A DNA stretch of 64,000 bases from Bradyrhizobium liaoningense (GTDB lineage: Bacteria > Pseudomonadota > Alphaproteobacteria > Rhizobiales > Xanthobacteraceae): positions 1 to 64,000 of the forward strand of contig NZ_JAFCJM010000028.1 of the NCBI RefSeq assembly GCF_018130955.1. The letters run 5' to 3'. A program made the translations under genes and the position numbers. This document shows positions 49,189-56,861 of this stretch, one piece after another (the stretch's first letter is position 1; each line of letters begins with the position of its first letter). The notes below the pieces were generated by a model that did no database searches, had not been told where the DNA came from, and saw only the letters and a program-made list of their open reading frames with translations.

Positions 49189-50019
49189 ATGACCACTGAG
49201 ACCACCATCGACACCGGCACCAATGAACTGCTCTGCGTCATCCGCGACCGCGTCGCCGTGATCACGCTAAACCGGCCCGACGCGCGCAATTCGCTCTCCG
49301 ACAACCTCACGCCGGCGCTGCGCACGATGATCCGGACCTGCGGCGAGGACCCCAATGTCGGCGCGCTGCTCATCACCGGTGCCGGGCAGGCCTTCTGCGC
49401 CGGCGGCAACGTCAAAGGCATGGGCGCGCATCGCGACAAGGCGAAGCTCGAGATGCCCTTCGACGCAAAAGTCGCCGATCTCCAGGAGCGGCAGCGCCTG
49501 TTGACCGGCGCGCTGGTCGCGGTGCGCAAGCCGACGATCGCGGCCCTGCCCGGGCCTGCGGTTGGCGCTGGCCTTGCGATAGCGATGGCCTGTGACATCC
49601 GCATCGCCGCGCAATCAGCCTTCATCGCGACCGGCTACGCCCGCGTCGCGCTCAGCGGCGACTACGGCATCGCCTGGCTGCTGACGCGCCTCGTCGGCAC
49701 CTCGCGGGCACGCGAATTGATGTTCACCGGTGACAAGGTTGATGCGGCAAGGTGCGAGGCGATCGGGCTGGTCAACCGGGTCGTGCCGGATGAGACGCTG
49801 CAGGCCGAAGCCTTTGCGCTGGCAAAATCACTCGCGGAGGGGCCGCGGCTGGCACTGCGCTACATGAAGGACAATCTCGACGAGGCACTGCTGTTCGACT
49901 TCGAAACCGCCCGCGATCACGAAGCCGAGCGGCTGATCAGGCTCACCGCGACGGCCGATCACAAGGAAGCCGTGCAGGCCTTCATCGACAAGCGCAAGCC
50001 GCAGTTCACGGGGAAATAA
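49189..50019 (+). CDS. Enoyl-CoA hydratase/isomerase
   Basis: The 276-residue crotonase has DRVAVITLNRPDARNSLSD, oxyanion motifs GAGQAFCAGGNVKGM and AALPGPAVGAGLAIAMACDIR, and ATGYARVALSGDYGIAWLL. The usual catalytic Glu of hydratases is replaced in this segment by Ser-Gly-Asp, so the Asp may act instead, as in some isomerases. A GGGGAGCGAG site precedes the ATG at 49189. The open frame continues far upstream but overlaps the SDR. Confidence 0.9.
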   Translation: MTTETTIDTGTNELLCVIRDRVAVITLNRPDARNSLSDNLTPALRTMIRTCGEDPNVGALLITGAGQAFCAGGNVKGMGAHRDKAKLEMPFDAKVADLQERQRLLTGALVAVRKPTIAALPGPAVGAGLAIAMACDIRIAAQSAFIATGYARVALSGDYGIAWLLTRLVGTSRARELMFTGDKVDAARCEAIGLVNRVVPDETLQAEAFALAKSLAEGPRLALRYMKDNLDEALLFDFETARDHEAERLIRLTATADHKEAVQAFIDKRKPQFTGK

Positions 50020-50021
50020 AA

Positions 50022-50053
50022 GAAAGCCCGGCTCTGGATCAGCAGAGCCGGGC
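50022..50053 (-). terminator. Rho-independent terminator of the GNAT gene
   Basis: An 11-bp perfect stem, GCCCGGCTCTG / CAGAGCCGGGC, with a 6-nt loop (50026-50053) is followed on the minus strand by TTTCTTTT. It ends the acetyltransferase transcript and may also stop the convergent hydratase. Confidence 0.85.
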
Positions 50054-50063
50054 CTCGAGTGGT

Positions 50064-50687
50064 TCAGGCCGCGGCTGAGGGGCTGGCGGCCTGACGGGAA
50101 AGGGCGGCGAGACGCCAGCTCGCGCACGGAATCTCCTTCGGCGCGACGGCGATCTGCTTGTCGAAGCGGACGAGCTTCCAGTCGTCCGGATGATTGATGA
50201 AGGCGAAGCCGGATTTGCGGGCAAGCGAGATCATGGTCTCGTTGGAGCGCAGCGTGTCTCCGTAGAGATGCTCGGCGCCAAGCGACGCCGCGCGGCATTC
50301 GAGATTCCTGAGAAGCGCCGAGCCGATGCCGTGGCCCTGCCAGCGGTCGTCAACCGACAGGCCGAACTCGACGGTGGCCGTCTCGGCGTGGAAGGCGTAG
50401 CGAACTTCGCCGACGATGGTCTCGAAACCGTCGACCATCATGGTCGCCACCGCGCTGAAGCGCTCGCGTTCGCCGACCTGGAGGAAATCGTGGAGTAGAC
50501 TCTTCGGCAGTTCGCTGATCGCGCCGAAGAAGCGGTTGTAGCGCGAGCGGATCGAGAGCGAGCGGAAATAGTGCTGCAGTTCCTCGGTATCGCCCGGCTC
50601 GACGAAGCGCACGTTCAGGGGTGCGCCGTGGCGGGTGCGCAAGGCATCGGAGTATTGCTTGAGGTCATCGAGGCGAAGGCTGCTCAC
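50064..50687 (-). CDS. GNAT-family N-acetyltransferase
   Basis: The 207-residue protein has the Gcn5-related fold: VRFVEPGDTEELQHYFRSLS, VEFGLSVDDRWQGHGIGSALLRNLE (the acetyl-CoA pyrophosphate-binding loop, QGHGIG) and GDTLRSNETMISLARKSGF. It transfers an acetyl group to an unknown amine. It starts at GTG after a CGGGAGCG site. The N-terminal region (SIRSRYNRFFG) matches the subgroup often fused to acyl-CoA synthetase/Pat proteins, but here it stands alone. A DUF1127 gene lies 68 bp upstream in the same direction. Confidence 0.87.
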   Translation of the reverse strand: MSSLRLDDLKQYSDALRTRHGAPLNVRFVEPGDTEELQHYFRSLSIRSRYNRFFGAISELPKSLLHDFLQVGERERFSAVATMMVDGFETIVGEVRYAFHAETATVEFGLSVDDRWQGHGIGSALLRNLECRAASLGAEHLYGDTLRSNETMISLARKSGFAFINHPDDWKLVRFDKQIAVAPKEIPCASWRLAALSRQAASPSAAA

Positions 50688-50755
50688 GACACGCTCCCGC
50701 GGAAAGAAAGGGACCGCCGGCGCCCCTGATCAGGCGGCGCCGGCCCGGCGGCCAA

Positions 50756-50974
50756 TCAGGCCCGCCAGAAGGGTTTGTCGGCTTCGTAGGCAATGTCACT
50801 CCAGGAAAGGCCGACGTCCTGGAGATCGCGGGTGGTCCACTGGGAGAGCTCGCGCCGGGTGCGGTAGCGCTCGTGCCAGACGTGAAGGGTCTCGCCGATC
50901 TGGTAGAGCAGGCTCTGCGCGTGATGACTTGGCGCATGATGATTTGTCATCGAATGGGTGGTGTACGTAGACAT
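50756..50974 (-). CDS. DUF1127 small protein
   Basis: The 72-residue protein ends with the DUF1127 motif: RTRRELSQWTTRDLQDVGLSWSDI, a Trp- and Arg-rich helix pair. Related alphaproteobacterial small proteins influence phosphate, carbon or sRNA metabolism, but I cannot assign a role here. The N terminus is His-rich (NHHAPSHHAQ). A GAGGAGCTG site precedes the ATG. It diverges from a GcvA-like LysR gene. Confidence 0.85.
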   Translation of the reverse strand: MSTYTTHSMTNHHAPSHHAQSLLYQIGETLHVWHERYRTRRELSQWTTRDLQDVGLSWSDIAYEADKPFWRA

Positions 50975-51053
50975 TTTCAGCTCCTCGAGCTAACGTTGGA
51001 GCGTAATATCTGCCTGCGCCGAGCCTTCCACAAACGACAATTTGTACCTATTC

Positions 51054-51072
51054 GCATGAAATAAACTCATGC
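51054..51072. promoter_or_regulatory. Putative LysR operator
   Basis: GCATGA N7 TCATGC is a perfect dyad containing T-N11-A (51057 to 51069). It lies 24 bp before the LysR ATG and about 80 bp from the divergent DUF1127 start. Confidence 0.5.
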
Positions 51073-51096
51073 ATATGCTGACAATCCTGCTGCCAA

Positions 51097-51996
51097 ATGA
51101 CCTCCAGACTACCTTCCCTGAACGGTTTACGGGCCTTTGAGGCCGCCGCCCGCCATTTGAGCTTCACACTGGCCGCGGCCGAGCTGAATGTGACGCAGAC
51201 GGCGATCAGCCATCAGATCCGCCGGCTCGAGGAGGAGCTCGGCATCCGCCTGTTCGTCCGGCAAAACCGGGCGCTGGCGCTGACCCCCGAGGCACGCGAC
51301 TACCTGCCGGGCGTGCGCGCCGCCTTCAACGACCTCAGGCTTGCGACCGACCGCCTGCTGCGCAAGGACGACGACAAGGTGCTGACCGTCTCGACGCTGG
51401 CCTCGCTCGCCGCAAAATGGCTGCTGCCGCGGCTCAGCGACTTCCAGGAGGCGCATCCCGGCATCGACGTGCGCATCACCACGTCGGCCAGCCTGATCGA
51501 TTTCCAGCGCGACAATGTCGATGCCGGAATCCGCTACGGGCGCGGGCAATGGCCGGGCGTGCGCGCCGACTGGCTGATGGCGGACGAGCTGTTTCCCGTG
51601 TGCAGCCCGGGACTGCTTCGCGGCGACAAGCCGCTGCGCTGCCCGGAAGACCTCAAGGACCATGTGCTGCTGCACACCTCCAACGCCAACAGCGACGACT
51701 GGCGGCTGTGGCTGACGGCGGCCGGCCTGCCGACCGACATCGCCCGGCAGCCCGGCATCACCTTCGACATGATCTTCATGACCGTGCAGGCCGCGATCGA
51801 CGGCATCGGCGTTGCGATGGGGCGCACCGCCTATGTGCAGGACGACATCGCCAAGGGCCGCCTCGTGGTCCCCTTCCGCATCGCGCTGCCGACCGATGCC
51901 GGCTTCTACCTGGTCTCGCCCGAGGGCCGCCGCGACGCCCCGAAGCTATCAGCGTTCCGGGAGTGGGTGGTCGCTGCGGCGCAGAATAAGGCCTAG
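51097..51996 (+). CDS. GcvA-like LysR-family regulator
   Basis: The 299-residue LysR protein has SLNGLRAFEAAARHLSFTLAA, the recognition region NVTQTAISHQIRRLEEELG, and an effector domain with SLAAKWLLPRLSDFQEAHPGI and DAGIRYGRGQWPG, all characteristic of the GcvA group. It diverges from DUF1127 across a T-N11-A dyad and may regulate it and itself. Members of this group control glycine cleavage, beta-lactamase or other single targets, so the real target is uncertain. Confidence 0.93.
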   Translation: MTSRLPSLNGLRAFEAAARHLSFTLAAAELNVTQTAISHQIRRLEEELGIRLFVRQNRALALTPEARDYLPGVRAAFNDLRLATDRLLRKDDDKVLTVSTLASLAAKWLLPRLSDFQEAHPGIDVRITTSASLIDFQRDNVDAGIRYGRGQWPGVRADWLMADELFPVCSPGLLRGDKPLRCPEDLKDHVLLHTSNANSDDWRLWLTAAGLPTDIARQPGITFDMIFMTVQAAIDGIGVAMGRTAYVQDDIAKGRLVVPFRIALPTDAGFYLVSPEGRRDAPKLSAFREWVVAAAQNKA

Positions 51997-51999
51997 TTC

Positions 52000-52129
52000 G
52001 TCATTCCGGGGCGCCCGAAGGGCGAGCCCGGAATCCATTTCTCCCAGCGTTCACGTGGCACTATGGATTCCGGGCTCGATGCTCTCGGGCCGCGCTTTGC
52101 GCGGTCCCGTCGCATCGCCCCGGAATGAC
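52000..52129. repeat. Palindromic repeat, GTCATTCCGGGGC family, copy 3
   Basis: It starts GTCATTCCGGGGCGCCCGAAG and ends GCCCCGGAATGAC, with GGAATCCAT / ATGGATTCC inner arms and an extra GCGCTTTGCGC hairpin. It separates the convergent LysR and Rieske genes. Confidence 0.8.
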
Positions 52130-52136
52130 GGCGGGG

Positions 52137-52550
52137 CTACAGCTCCACAATCACGTAGTCGCTCTCGACGGTGACGGGGATCGTCTCCGCGACATACGGC
52201 CCCTTCACAACACTCGCACCCGGCTCGACATGGGCCGGATAGGCCTTCACGCGAAAGCGGCGGGGGTCGCAGTAGGACTGGCCGGTGCGGACGTCGAACT
52301 CCCAGCCATGCCAGGGGCAGCGGATGATCTCACCGAGTTTTGTGTATTCGATCTCGCCGGGATTTTTGGATTGCGCCAGGCCGATGAGCGGACCCTCGCA
52401 CAGCGCCGCGCCCTGATGCGGGCAGCGATTGAGCAGGCCGAAATACTCGCCCTTGATGTTGAAGACCGCGATCGGCCTTCCATCAATCTCAAGAAACTTT
52501 CGCGTGCCCGGCGGCAGTTCGTCCACCGGGGCAATCACATGCCGCGCCAT
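52137..52550 (-). CDS. Rieske [2Fe-2S] protein
   Basis: The 137-residue protein is a stand-alone Rieske domain with cluster ligands Cys43 and His45 (CPHQGA) and Cys78 and His81 (CPWHGW). It resembles Rieske ferredoxins of ring-hydroxylating oxygenases. Its ATG overlaps the stop of the upstream amidohydrolase (TGATG), so it is the third gene of an amidohydrolase-amidohydrolase-Rieske operon. No oxygenase large subunit is nearby, so the electron acceptor is unknown. Confidence 0.92.
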   Translation of the reverse strand: MARHVIAPVDELPPGTRKFLEIDGRPIAVFNIKGEYFGLLNRCPHQGAALCEGPLIGLAQSKNPGEIEYTKLGEIIRCPWHGWEFDVRTGQSYCDPRRFRVKAYPAHVEPGASVVKGPYVAETIPVTVESDYVIVEL

Positions 52551-53659
52551 CAGGAGATGCCGTAGAGCTTCTGCGCGTTGCCGAAATAGAACGCCGCGCG
52601 ATTGGCTTCGCTGACGCCCGCCGGCAGCACGCGCGACGGCTCGTCATAATCCCAATGCGGATAGTCGGTCGCGAACAACAGCCGGTCCCAGCCGATCCAT
52701 TTGATGACGTCGAAGAGGTCTTCGCGCCGCTCCGGATCCTCCATCGGCTGCGTGGTCCACCACACCTGCTCGCGGATATATTCGGACGGCGGCCGTCTGA
52801 CATGCGGCACTTCGCTGCGCAGGCGCTGCCAGGCCTTGTCCAGCCGCCACGCCAGCGACGGCGCCCAGCCAAAGCCGGCCTCGATCATCACCATTTTCAG
52901 TTTCGGGAAGCGCTCGAACACGCCTTCGAGCACGAGGCTCGCCAGCGCCGATTGCTGGCACTGCGAATGTCCGACCATCTCCTCGATGTAGTAGGACGGC
53001 CAGCCCGACGGCGTGATCGGGTTGCCGCCGAAGCCGAAGGCGTGGACGCCGACGGGCAGCCCCGCCTCTTCCGCAGCCTGATAGATCGGCCAGTAGCGGC
53101 GCTGTCCCAGCGGCTCGACGTTGCGGCTCAGCAGCAGCACCTGCACAAAATTCTTGTCGCCGGCGCGCTCGCGGATTTCGGCGGCGGCCGTCATCCCATC
53201 CTCATTGCCGACGACGATCGAGGCCTTCAGCCGCTTGTCTTTGGAGGTCCATTTGTCGATCTGCCAGTCGTTGACCGCCGAGCAGAGTGCCGCGGAGAGC
53301 TCGTGATTGCGGATACCCTGCCCGGTGTTGAGCGGATTGAGCACCCCTAATTGCACGTTGTTCGGATCGAGAAGCTGCTTCTGCATGAAGGACAGCGAAG
53401 AACCCTGCGGGCCGCCTTCCGGCGGATAGGCATCGCGGCGCGATGCGTTGGGCTGGGCTTTTGGATAGGGCGGGCCTTCCATCATGCCCTGATAGGCGTG
53501 CACGCCGTAGACTTCGAGATGATGCTGCCAGCGTTTGGCGAGATACGGGTAAAGCTCGGTTCGGGTCGCGCGTGCCGGATGAATGTCGCAGTCCGCAATC
53601 GCGGTCTTGGTGGTGAGGGGAGAGGCGGATTCCGTTCGTTCGCGGAACTGGATGTTCAT
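52550..53659 (-). CDS. Amidohydrolase-2 family protein (ACMSD-like), second of pair
   Basis: The 369-residue TIM-barrel protein shows ADCDIHPA (a DxHP in place of the usual HxH), GLPVGVHAFGFGG with the metal His, VMIEAGFGWAP and the C-terminal FATDYPHWDYD, whose Asp is a catalytic ligand. Relatives are metal-dependent decarboxylases or hydrolases such as aminocarboxymuconate-semialdehyde decarboxylase. Its start overlaps the stop of the upstream paralogue by 4 bp. Confidence 0.9.
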   Translation of the reverse strand: MNIQFRERTESASPLTTKTAIADCDIHPARATRTELYPYLAKRWQHHLEVYGVHAYQGMMEGPPYPKAQPNASRRDAYPPEGGPQGSSLSFMQKQLLDPNNVQLGVLNPLNTGQGIRNHELSAALCSAVNDWQIDKWTSKDKRLKASIVVGNEDGMTAAAEIRERAGDKNFVQVLLLSRNVEPLGQRRYWPIYQAAEEAGLPVGVHAFGFGGNPITPSGWPSYYIEEMVGHSQCQQSALASLVLEGVFERFPKLKMVMIEAGFGWAPSLAWRLDKAWQRLRSEVPHVRRPPSEYIREQVWWTTQPMEDPERREDLFDVIKWIGWDRLLFATDYPHWDYDEPSRVLPAGVSEANRAAFYFGNAQKLYGIS

Positions 53660-54741
53660 GGCCTTGCCTCCTTGGGAGGGAGTTCTTTCAGGCGGGGGTA
53701 GGTCGCGTGCGGATTATCGATCATGATCTTGCGCACGAGATCGGGGGTGAGACCTTCGGGCAGCGCGTCCTGACCGTCGAATTGCCAGTGCGGATAGTCC
53801 GTGGAGAATAGGACTAATTCGTCGGACTGCATATGCTCAAACAGCCGATTTAACATTGCGGGTTCCGGCGGAGCATCGACCGGCTGCAACGAGAAGCGGA
53901 TGTTGCTGCGCACAATCTCCAACGGCGCGCGATCGACCCAGGGCGTCTCCATCCGCACCCCGCGCCAGAACTTGTGCAGCCTCCAGAGATAGGGCGGCAG
54001 CCACGTGAAGCCGGATTCCAGCATCACCATTTTCAGGCGTGGATGGCGTGCGAACACGCCCTCCACGATCAAGCTGGTGAGTTGGGTCTGGAACGCCTGC
54101 GCTTGGCCGACATAGTCCTCGATATGATAGGACCCCCAGCCCACCGCGGTCGGCGGATTGTGATAGGCGGAACCCGCGTGGACGCCGATCGGCAATTCCA
54201 GCCGCTCCGCCGCAGCGTAGATCGGCCACAGCGCACGTTTGCCGAGCGGCGTGTCGCCCATGACAAGCAACAGCACCTGGACGAAGCGCGGGTCCTTTGC
54301 GCAGCGCTCGATCTCGGCGACGGCCTTCTCGACGCTTTGGAGGGAAACGACGATTGAGCCGCGCAGCCGCGGATCGCGGTCGAGCCATTCCTTGACAAGC
54401 CAGTCGTTCAGCGCGCGGCAGAAGGCATCCGCCATGTCCTCCGAAAACACCATCTGCACGCCGTAGAGCGGGTTGCAGATCGCGCAGGAGAGCTGGAAGA
54501 GATCGAGCACGTGGCGTTGCATGTCGCCCAGATGCTCGCCCGGCTTGCCCTGCTCGGGCCGCCAGTCCGGACACGCCGTGATCGGCGACCTCGCGGGATA
54601 GGATTGCGAGACCAGATCGACCATCCCGCGCGTCGTCACCTGGTCGCGCCAGTAATCGCTGAGATACGGCAGCAGACTGGTGAGATGCGGCACCGCCGGA
54701 TGCACGTCGCAATCCACGCCGCCGGCGATCAGGGACGTCAT
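53656..54741 (-). CDS. Amidohydrolase-2 family protein (ACMSD-like), first of pair
   Basis: The 361-residue protein is a paralogue of the next gene: VDCDVHPAVPHL, LPIGVHAGSAYHN, VMLESGFTWLPPYLWRLHK and FSTDYPHWQFDG. The ATG at 54741 is used because conservation starts at MTSLIAGGVDCDVH; the frame to 54837 is open but unsupported. Two adjacent paralogues of about the same length suggest a heterodimer or two successive reactions. It diverges from the CinA gene. Confidence 0.9.
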   Translation of the reverse strand: MTSLIAGGVDCDVHPAVPHLTSLLPYLSDYWRDQVTTRGMVDLVSQSYPARSPITACPDWRPEQGKPGEHLGDMQRHVLDLFQLSCAICNPLYGVQMVFSEDMADAFCRALNDWLVKEWLDRDPRLRGSIVVSLQSVEKAVAEIERCAKDPRFVQVLLLVMGDTPLGKRALWPIYAAAERLELPIGVHAGSAYHNPPTAVGWGSYHIEDYVGQAQAFQTQLTSLIVEGVFARHPRLKMVMLESGFTWLPPYLWRLHKFWRGVRMETPWVDRAPLEIVRSNIRFSLQPVDAPPEPAMLNRLFEHMQSDELVLFSTDYPHWQFDGQDALPEGLTPDLVRKIMIDNPHATYPRLKELPPKEARP

Positions 54742-54882
54742 GACGTTTCCTCGTGCAGCGCGTGGTCCGCGCCGCGTGCTGTTGCCATTGAAGCAGGCCG
54801 GCGCGCGGCCTGCAACTTGGGCCAGCGCTGCGCTCATATGCTAGGAAGAGGCAGGAAGGTCTTGGACGGAGCAGAGCGGACT

Positions 54883-55365
54883 ATGAAGGAACTCGTTGGG
54901 ATTGCGGAGCAGGTCGCGGCCAGGCTGATTGCGCGCAAGGAAACCATTGCGGTCGCGGAGTCTTCGTCCGGCGGGTTGATCGCGGCCAGCCTGCTCGCGG
55001 TGCCCGGCGCCTCCGCCTATTTCCTCGGCGGCGCCGTGGTCTATACCCGCGATGCCAGGCGTGTGCTGATGGATATTTCGGACGAAGGAATGAAGGGCTT
55101 TCGATCCTCATCAGAGCCCTACGCAAAACTGCTCGCCGAACAGATGCGCAGCCGCTTCGGCAGCATCTGGGGCCTGTCGGAAACCGGCGCGGCGGGACCG
55201 ACCGGCAACCGCTACGGCGACGCCGCAGGCCATAGCTGCATGGCGGTGGCGGGCGGCACCTCCGAAGTGATCACGCTGGAGACCGGCAGCAACGACCGGT
55301 TTGCCAACATGCAGGTGTTTGCCAAGACGGCGCTGAAGCTGTTGCTGAGGAATTTGCAGGAGTGA
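54883..55365 (+). CDS. CinA C-terminal domain protein (PncC-like)
   Basis: The 160-residue protein is a single CinA/PncC domain: ETIAVAESSSGGLIAASLLAVPGASAYFLGG, then LLAEQMRSRFGSIWGLSETGAAGPTGNRYG. This domain deamidates nicotinamide mononucleotide in other bacteria, as part of the NAD salvage cycle. The N-terminal molybdopterin-like domain of full CinA is absent. The ATG at 54883 follows a purine-rich site; the longer frame overlaps the divergent amidohydrolase. Confidence 0.85.
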   Translation: MKELVGIAEQVAARLIARKETIAVAESSSGGLIAASLLAVPGASAYFLGGAVVYTRDARRVLMDISDEGMKGFRSSSEPYAKLLAEQMRSRFGSIWGLSETGAAGPTGNRYGDAAGHSCMAVAGGTSEVITLETGSNDRFANMQVFAKTALKLLLRNLQE

Positions 55366-55407
55366 CTGGCGCTAGCGGGGGGACGAATGTTCGTGCCTCG
55401 CATTTGG

Positions 55408-55597
55408 CGTCGTCCTGGCGAAACAGGCTGTGCAAAAACTCAAGATTCGGAGAGCTCGATAGAACAGGATGCTCCACGCCCCTGCTTTCAAGCTCTTTAC
55501 TGACTACTTGGTTCTCTCTTCTGTCGCGCAAGAGAATCAGATTCTACGTCGAAACGAGCGCGCTGAGTTTTTTTACGGCCTGGAAAGCCAGGACGAC
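55408..55597. repeat. Split palindromic repeat with foreign insert
   Basis: CGTCGTCCTGGCG (55408-55420) and GCCAGGACGAC (55587-55597) are the ends of the repeat family seen at 44516. Between them the normal inner arms are replaced by AT-richer DNA bounded by AAAAACTC (55434-55441) and GAGTTTTT (from 55565). This looks like a decayed insertion inside a repeat. Confidence 0.45.
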
Positions 55598-55644
55598 AGT
55601 GGGGAGACGGATCGACTGCCGGCACGACACCGAGATAGCGGCTC

Positions 55645-55920
55645 CTACTTCTCCAGATGCTTCGTAAAGATCCGCACGACATAGCCCTTGAAGCGCGGGG
55701 CCTCGTCGTAAAGGTTTGATGCGATCCGCTCGATGGTTTCGCGCAGTGAGAGGAACTGTGCCTGCCGGGCGCTGGACTCGGTGCCCTTCATACCGGCGAG
55801 ATCGTCCATCGCGGCATCGCTGATCTGGCAATCCACGGTCTCACCGTCGTTCAGCATGGTGAAGCGGAACGCGAGGCGTTCGACGTCGTGGCCTATGATC
55901 TTGTCGCGGGTCAGCGGCAT
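55645..55920 (-). CDS. DUF1488 family protein
   Basis: The 91-residue protein matches DUF1488: HDVERLAFRFTMLNDGETVDCQIS near the N terminus, AAMDDLAGMKGT and the C-terminal YVVRIFTKHLEK. The function is unknown. The ATG at 55920 starts the conserved domain; the longer frame to 56001 is not conserved. It is a single gene convergent with CinA. Confidence 0.8.
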   Translation of the reverse strand: MPLTRDKIIGHDVERLAFRFTMLNDGETVDCQISDAAMDDLAGMKGTESSARQAQFLSLRETIERIASNLYDEAPRFKGYVVRIFTKHLEK

Positions 55921-56065
55921 CCCTGGCGTCCCCCATTCGCCAGGACACGACAATGCAGGACTTGATGGCAGAGGATGGGCAAGCCGCCGCTTGCCCGCCA
56001 ATTCTTTTGCGTCCAGGCGTGACGGACGCGCGCGTTTCCGCCCGGCCGGACCCGCGCGCGGGACT

Positions 56066-56698
56066 TCAGTACACCAGCACCGTGCCGGTCGGCTTGTCGA
56101 GCGCGGCGGCCAGCGACTTGTACTCCTCGCAGCCGGTGCCGCAGATCGCGGCGATCCGGTCCAGATGATACATCGCCTGCTCGCGATTGCCCTGCTCGAG
56201 CTGCCACAGGCCGTAATACTGCCAGGTCAGCACGTGGTTCGGATCGGCCTTCAAGGCACGCTCGTACCAGACCTGCGAGAGCTTGTAGTCGCCCAGCTTG
56301 CGGTAGGAATAGCCGATGAGATTGGCAACGTTCGGATTGTCGTCGCGGCCAAGCGCCTGCAACTGCACGATTGCGCCCGCATAATCGTTGCGGTCGTAGA
56401 TGGTGTCATAGGCGGCACGGTAGGCCGCCGCAAAGGCGGGATCGGGATCGCCGATGCTGGACTGGTTGTTGGGCTTCTTGGTCTTCGTGGCCTTGGTCCC
56501 GGAGCGCTTCGGATAGGACGGCGTGCTCTGACCGTCATAGGGGCGGGCAAAGGGATCTGTGCCGGGTCCCCCACCACCACCGCCACCACCACCTCCTCCT
56601 CCGCCACCGGCCGCCAGGACCGGCGCGATCGAGGGCGCGGCGACGAGAGCCAAGAGAAACATTCCAAGAACCACAAGCCTGATCGTGAGATTGAACAT
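56066..56698 (-). CDS. Exported TPR-type protein with a 14-residue poly-glycine tract
   Basis: The 210-residue protein has a signal peptide (about residues 1-30, ending APVLAA). It continues directly into 14 consecutive Gly, a Pro/Ser/Lys-rich linker, and two to three tetratricopeptide-like helical pairs (AAYRAAYDTIYDRNDYAGAIVQLQALG, NLIGYSYRKLGDYKLSQVWYERALKADPN). A GGAGAGGC site precedes the ATG at 56698. It is the third gene in line after the type I secretion pair, 163 bp downstream. It may be an accessory or cargo protein (inference). Confidence 0.8.
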   Translation of the reverse strand: MFNLTIRLVVLGMFLLALVAAPSIAPVLAAGGGGGGGGGGGGGGPGTDPFARPYDGQSTPSYPKRSGTKATKTKKPNNQSSIGDPDPAFAAAYRAAYDTIYDRNDYAGAIVQLQALGRDDNPNVANLIGYSYRKLGDYKLSQVWYERALKADPNHVLTWQYYGLWQLEQGNREQAMYHLDRIAAICGTGCEEYKSLAAALDKPTGTVLVY

Positions 56699-56861
56699 TT
56701 GCCTCTCCGGATTCCTGACATGTCCGCCCCGGACGAGGTGATAACCCGGCATCAGCGGGGATATTCCAGGGGGACCTGTGCGCTCACGGAGACGTCAGAA
56801 ATGGCACGGCAGAGGTGCTGTCGCATCACAGGCGCGAGGCGCCCCGGGATGACGCTTCGGG

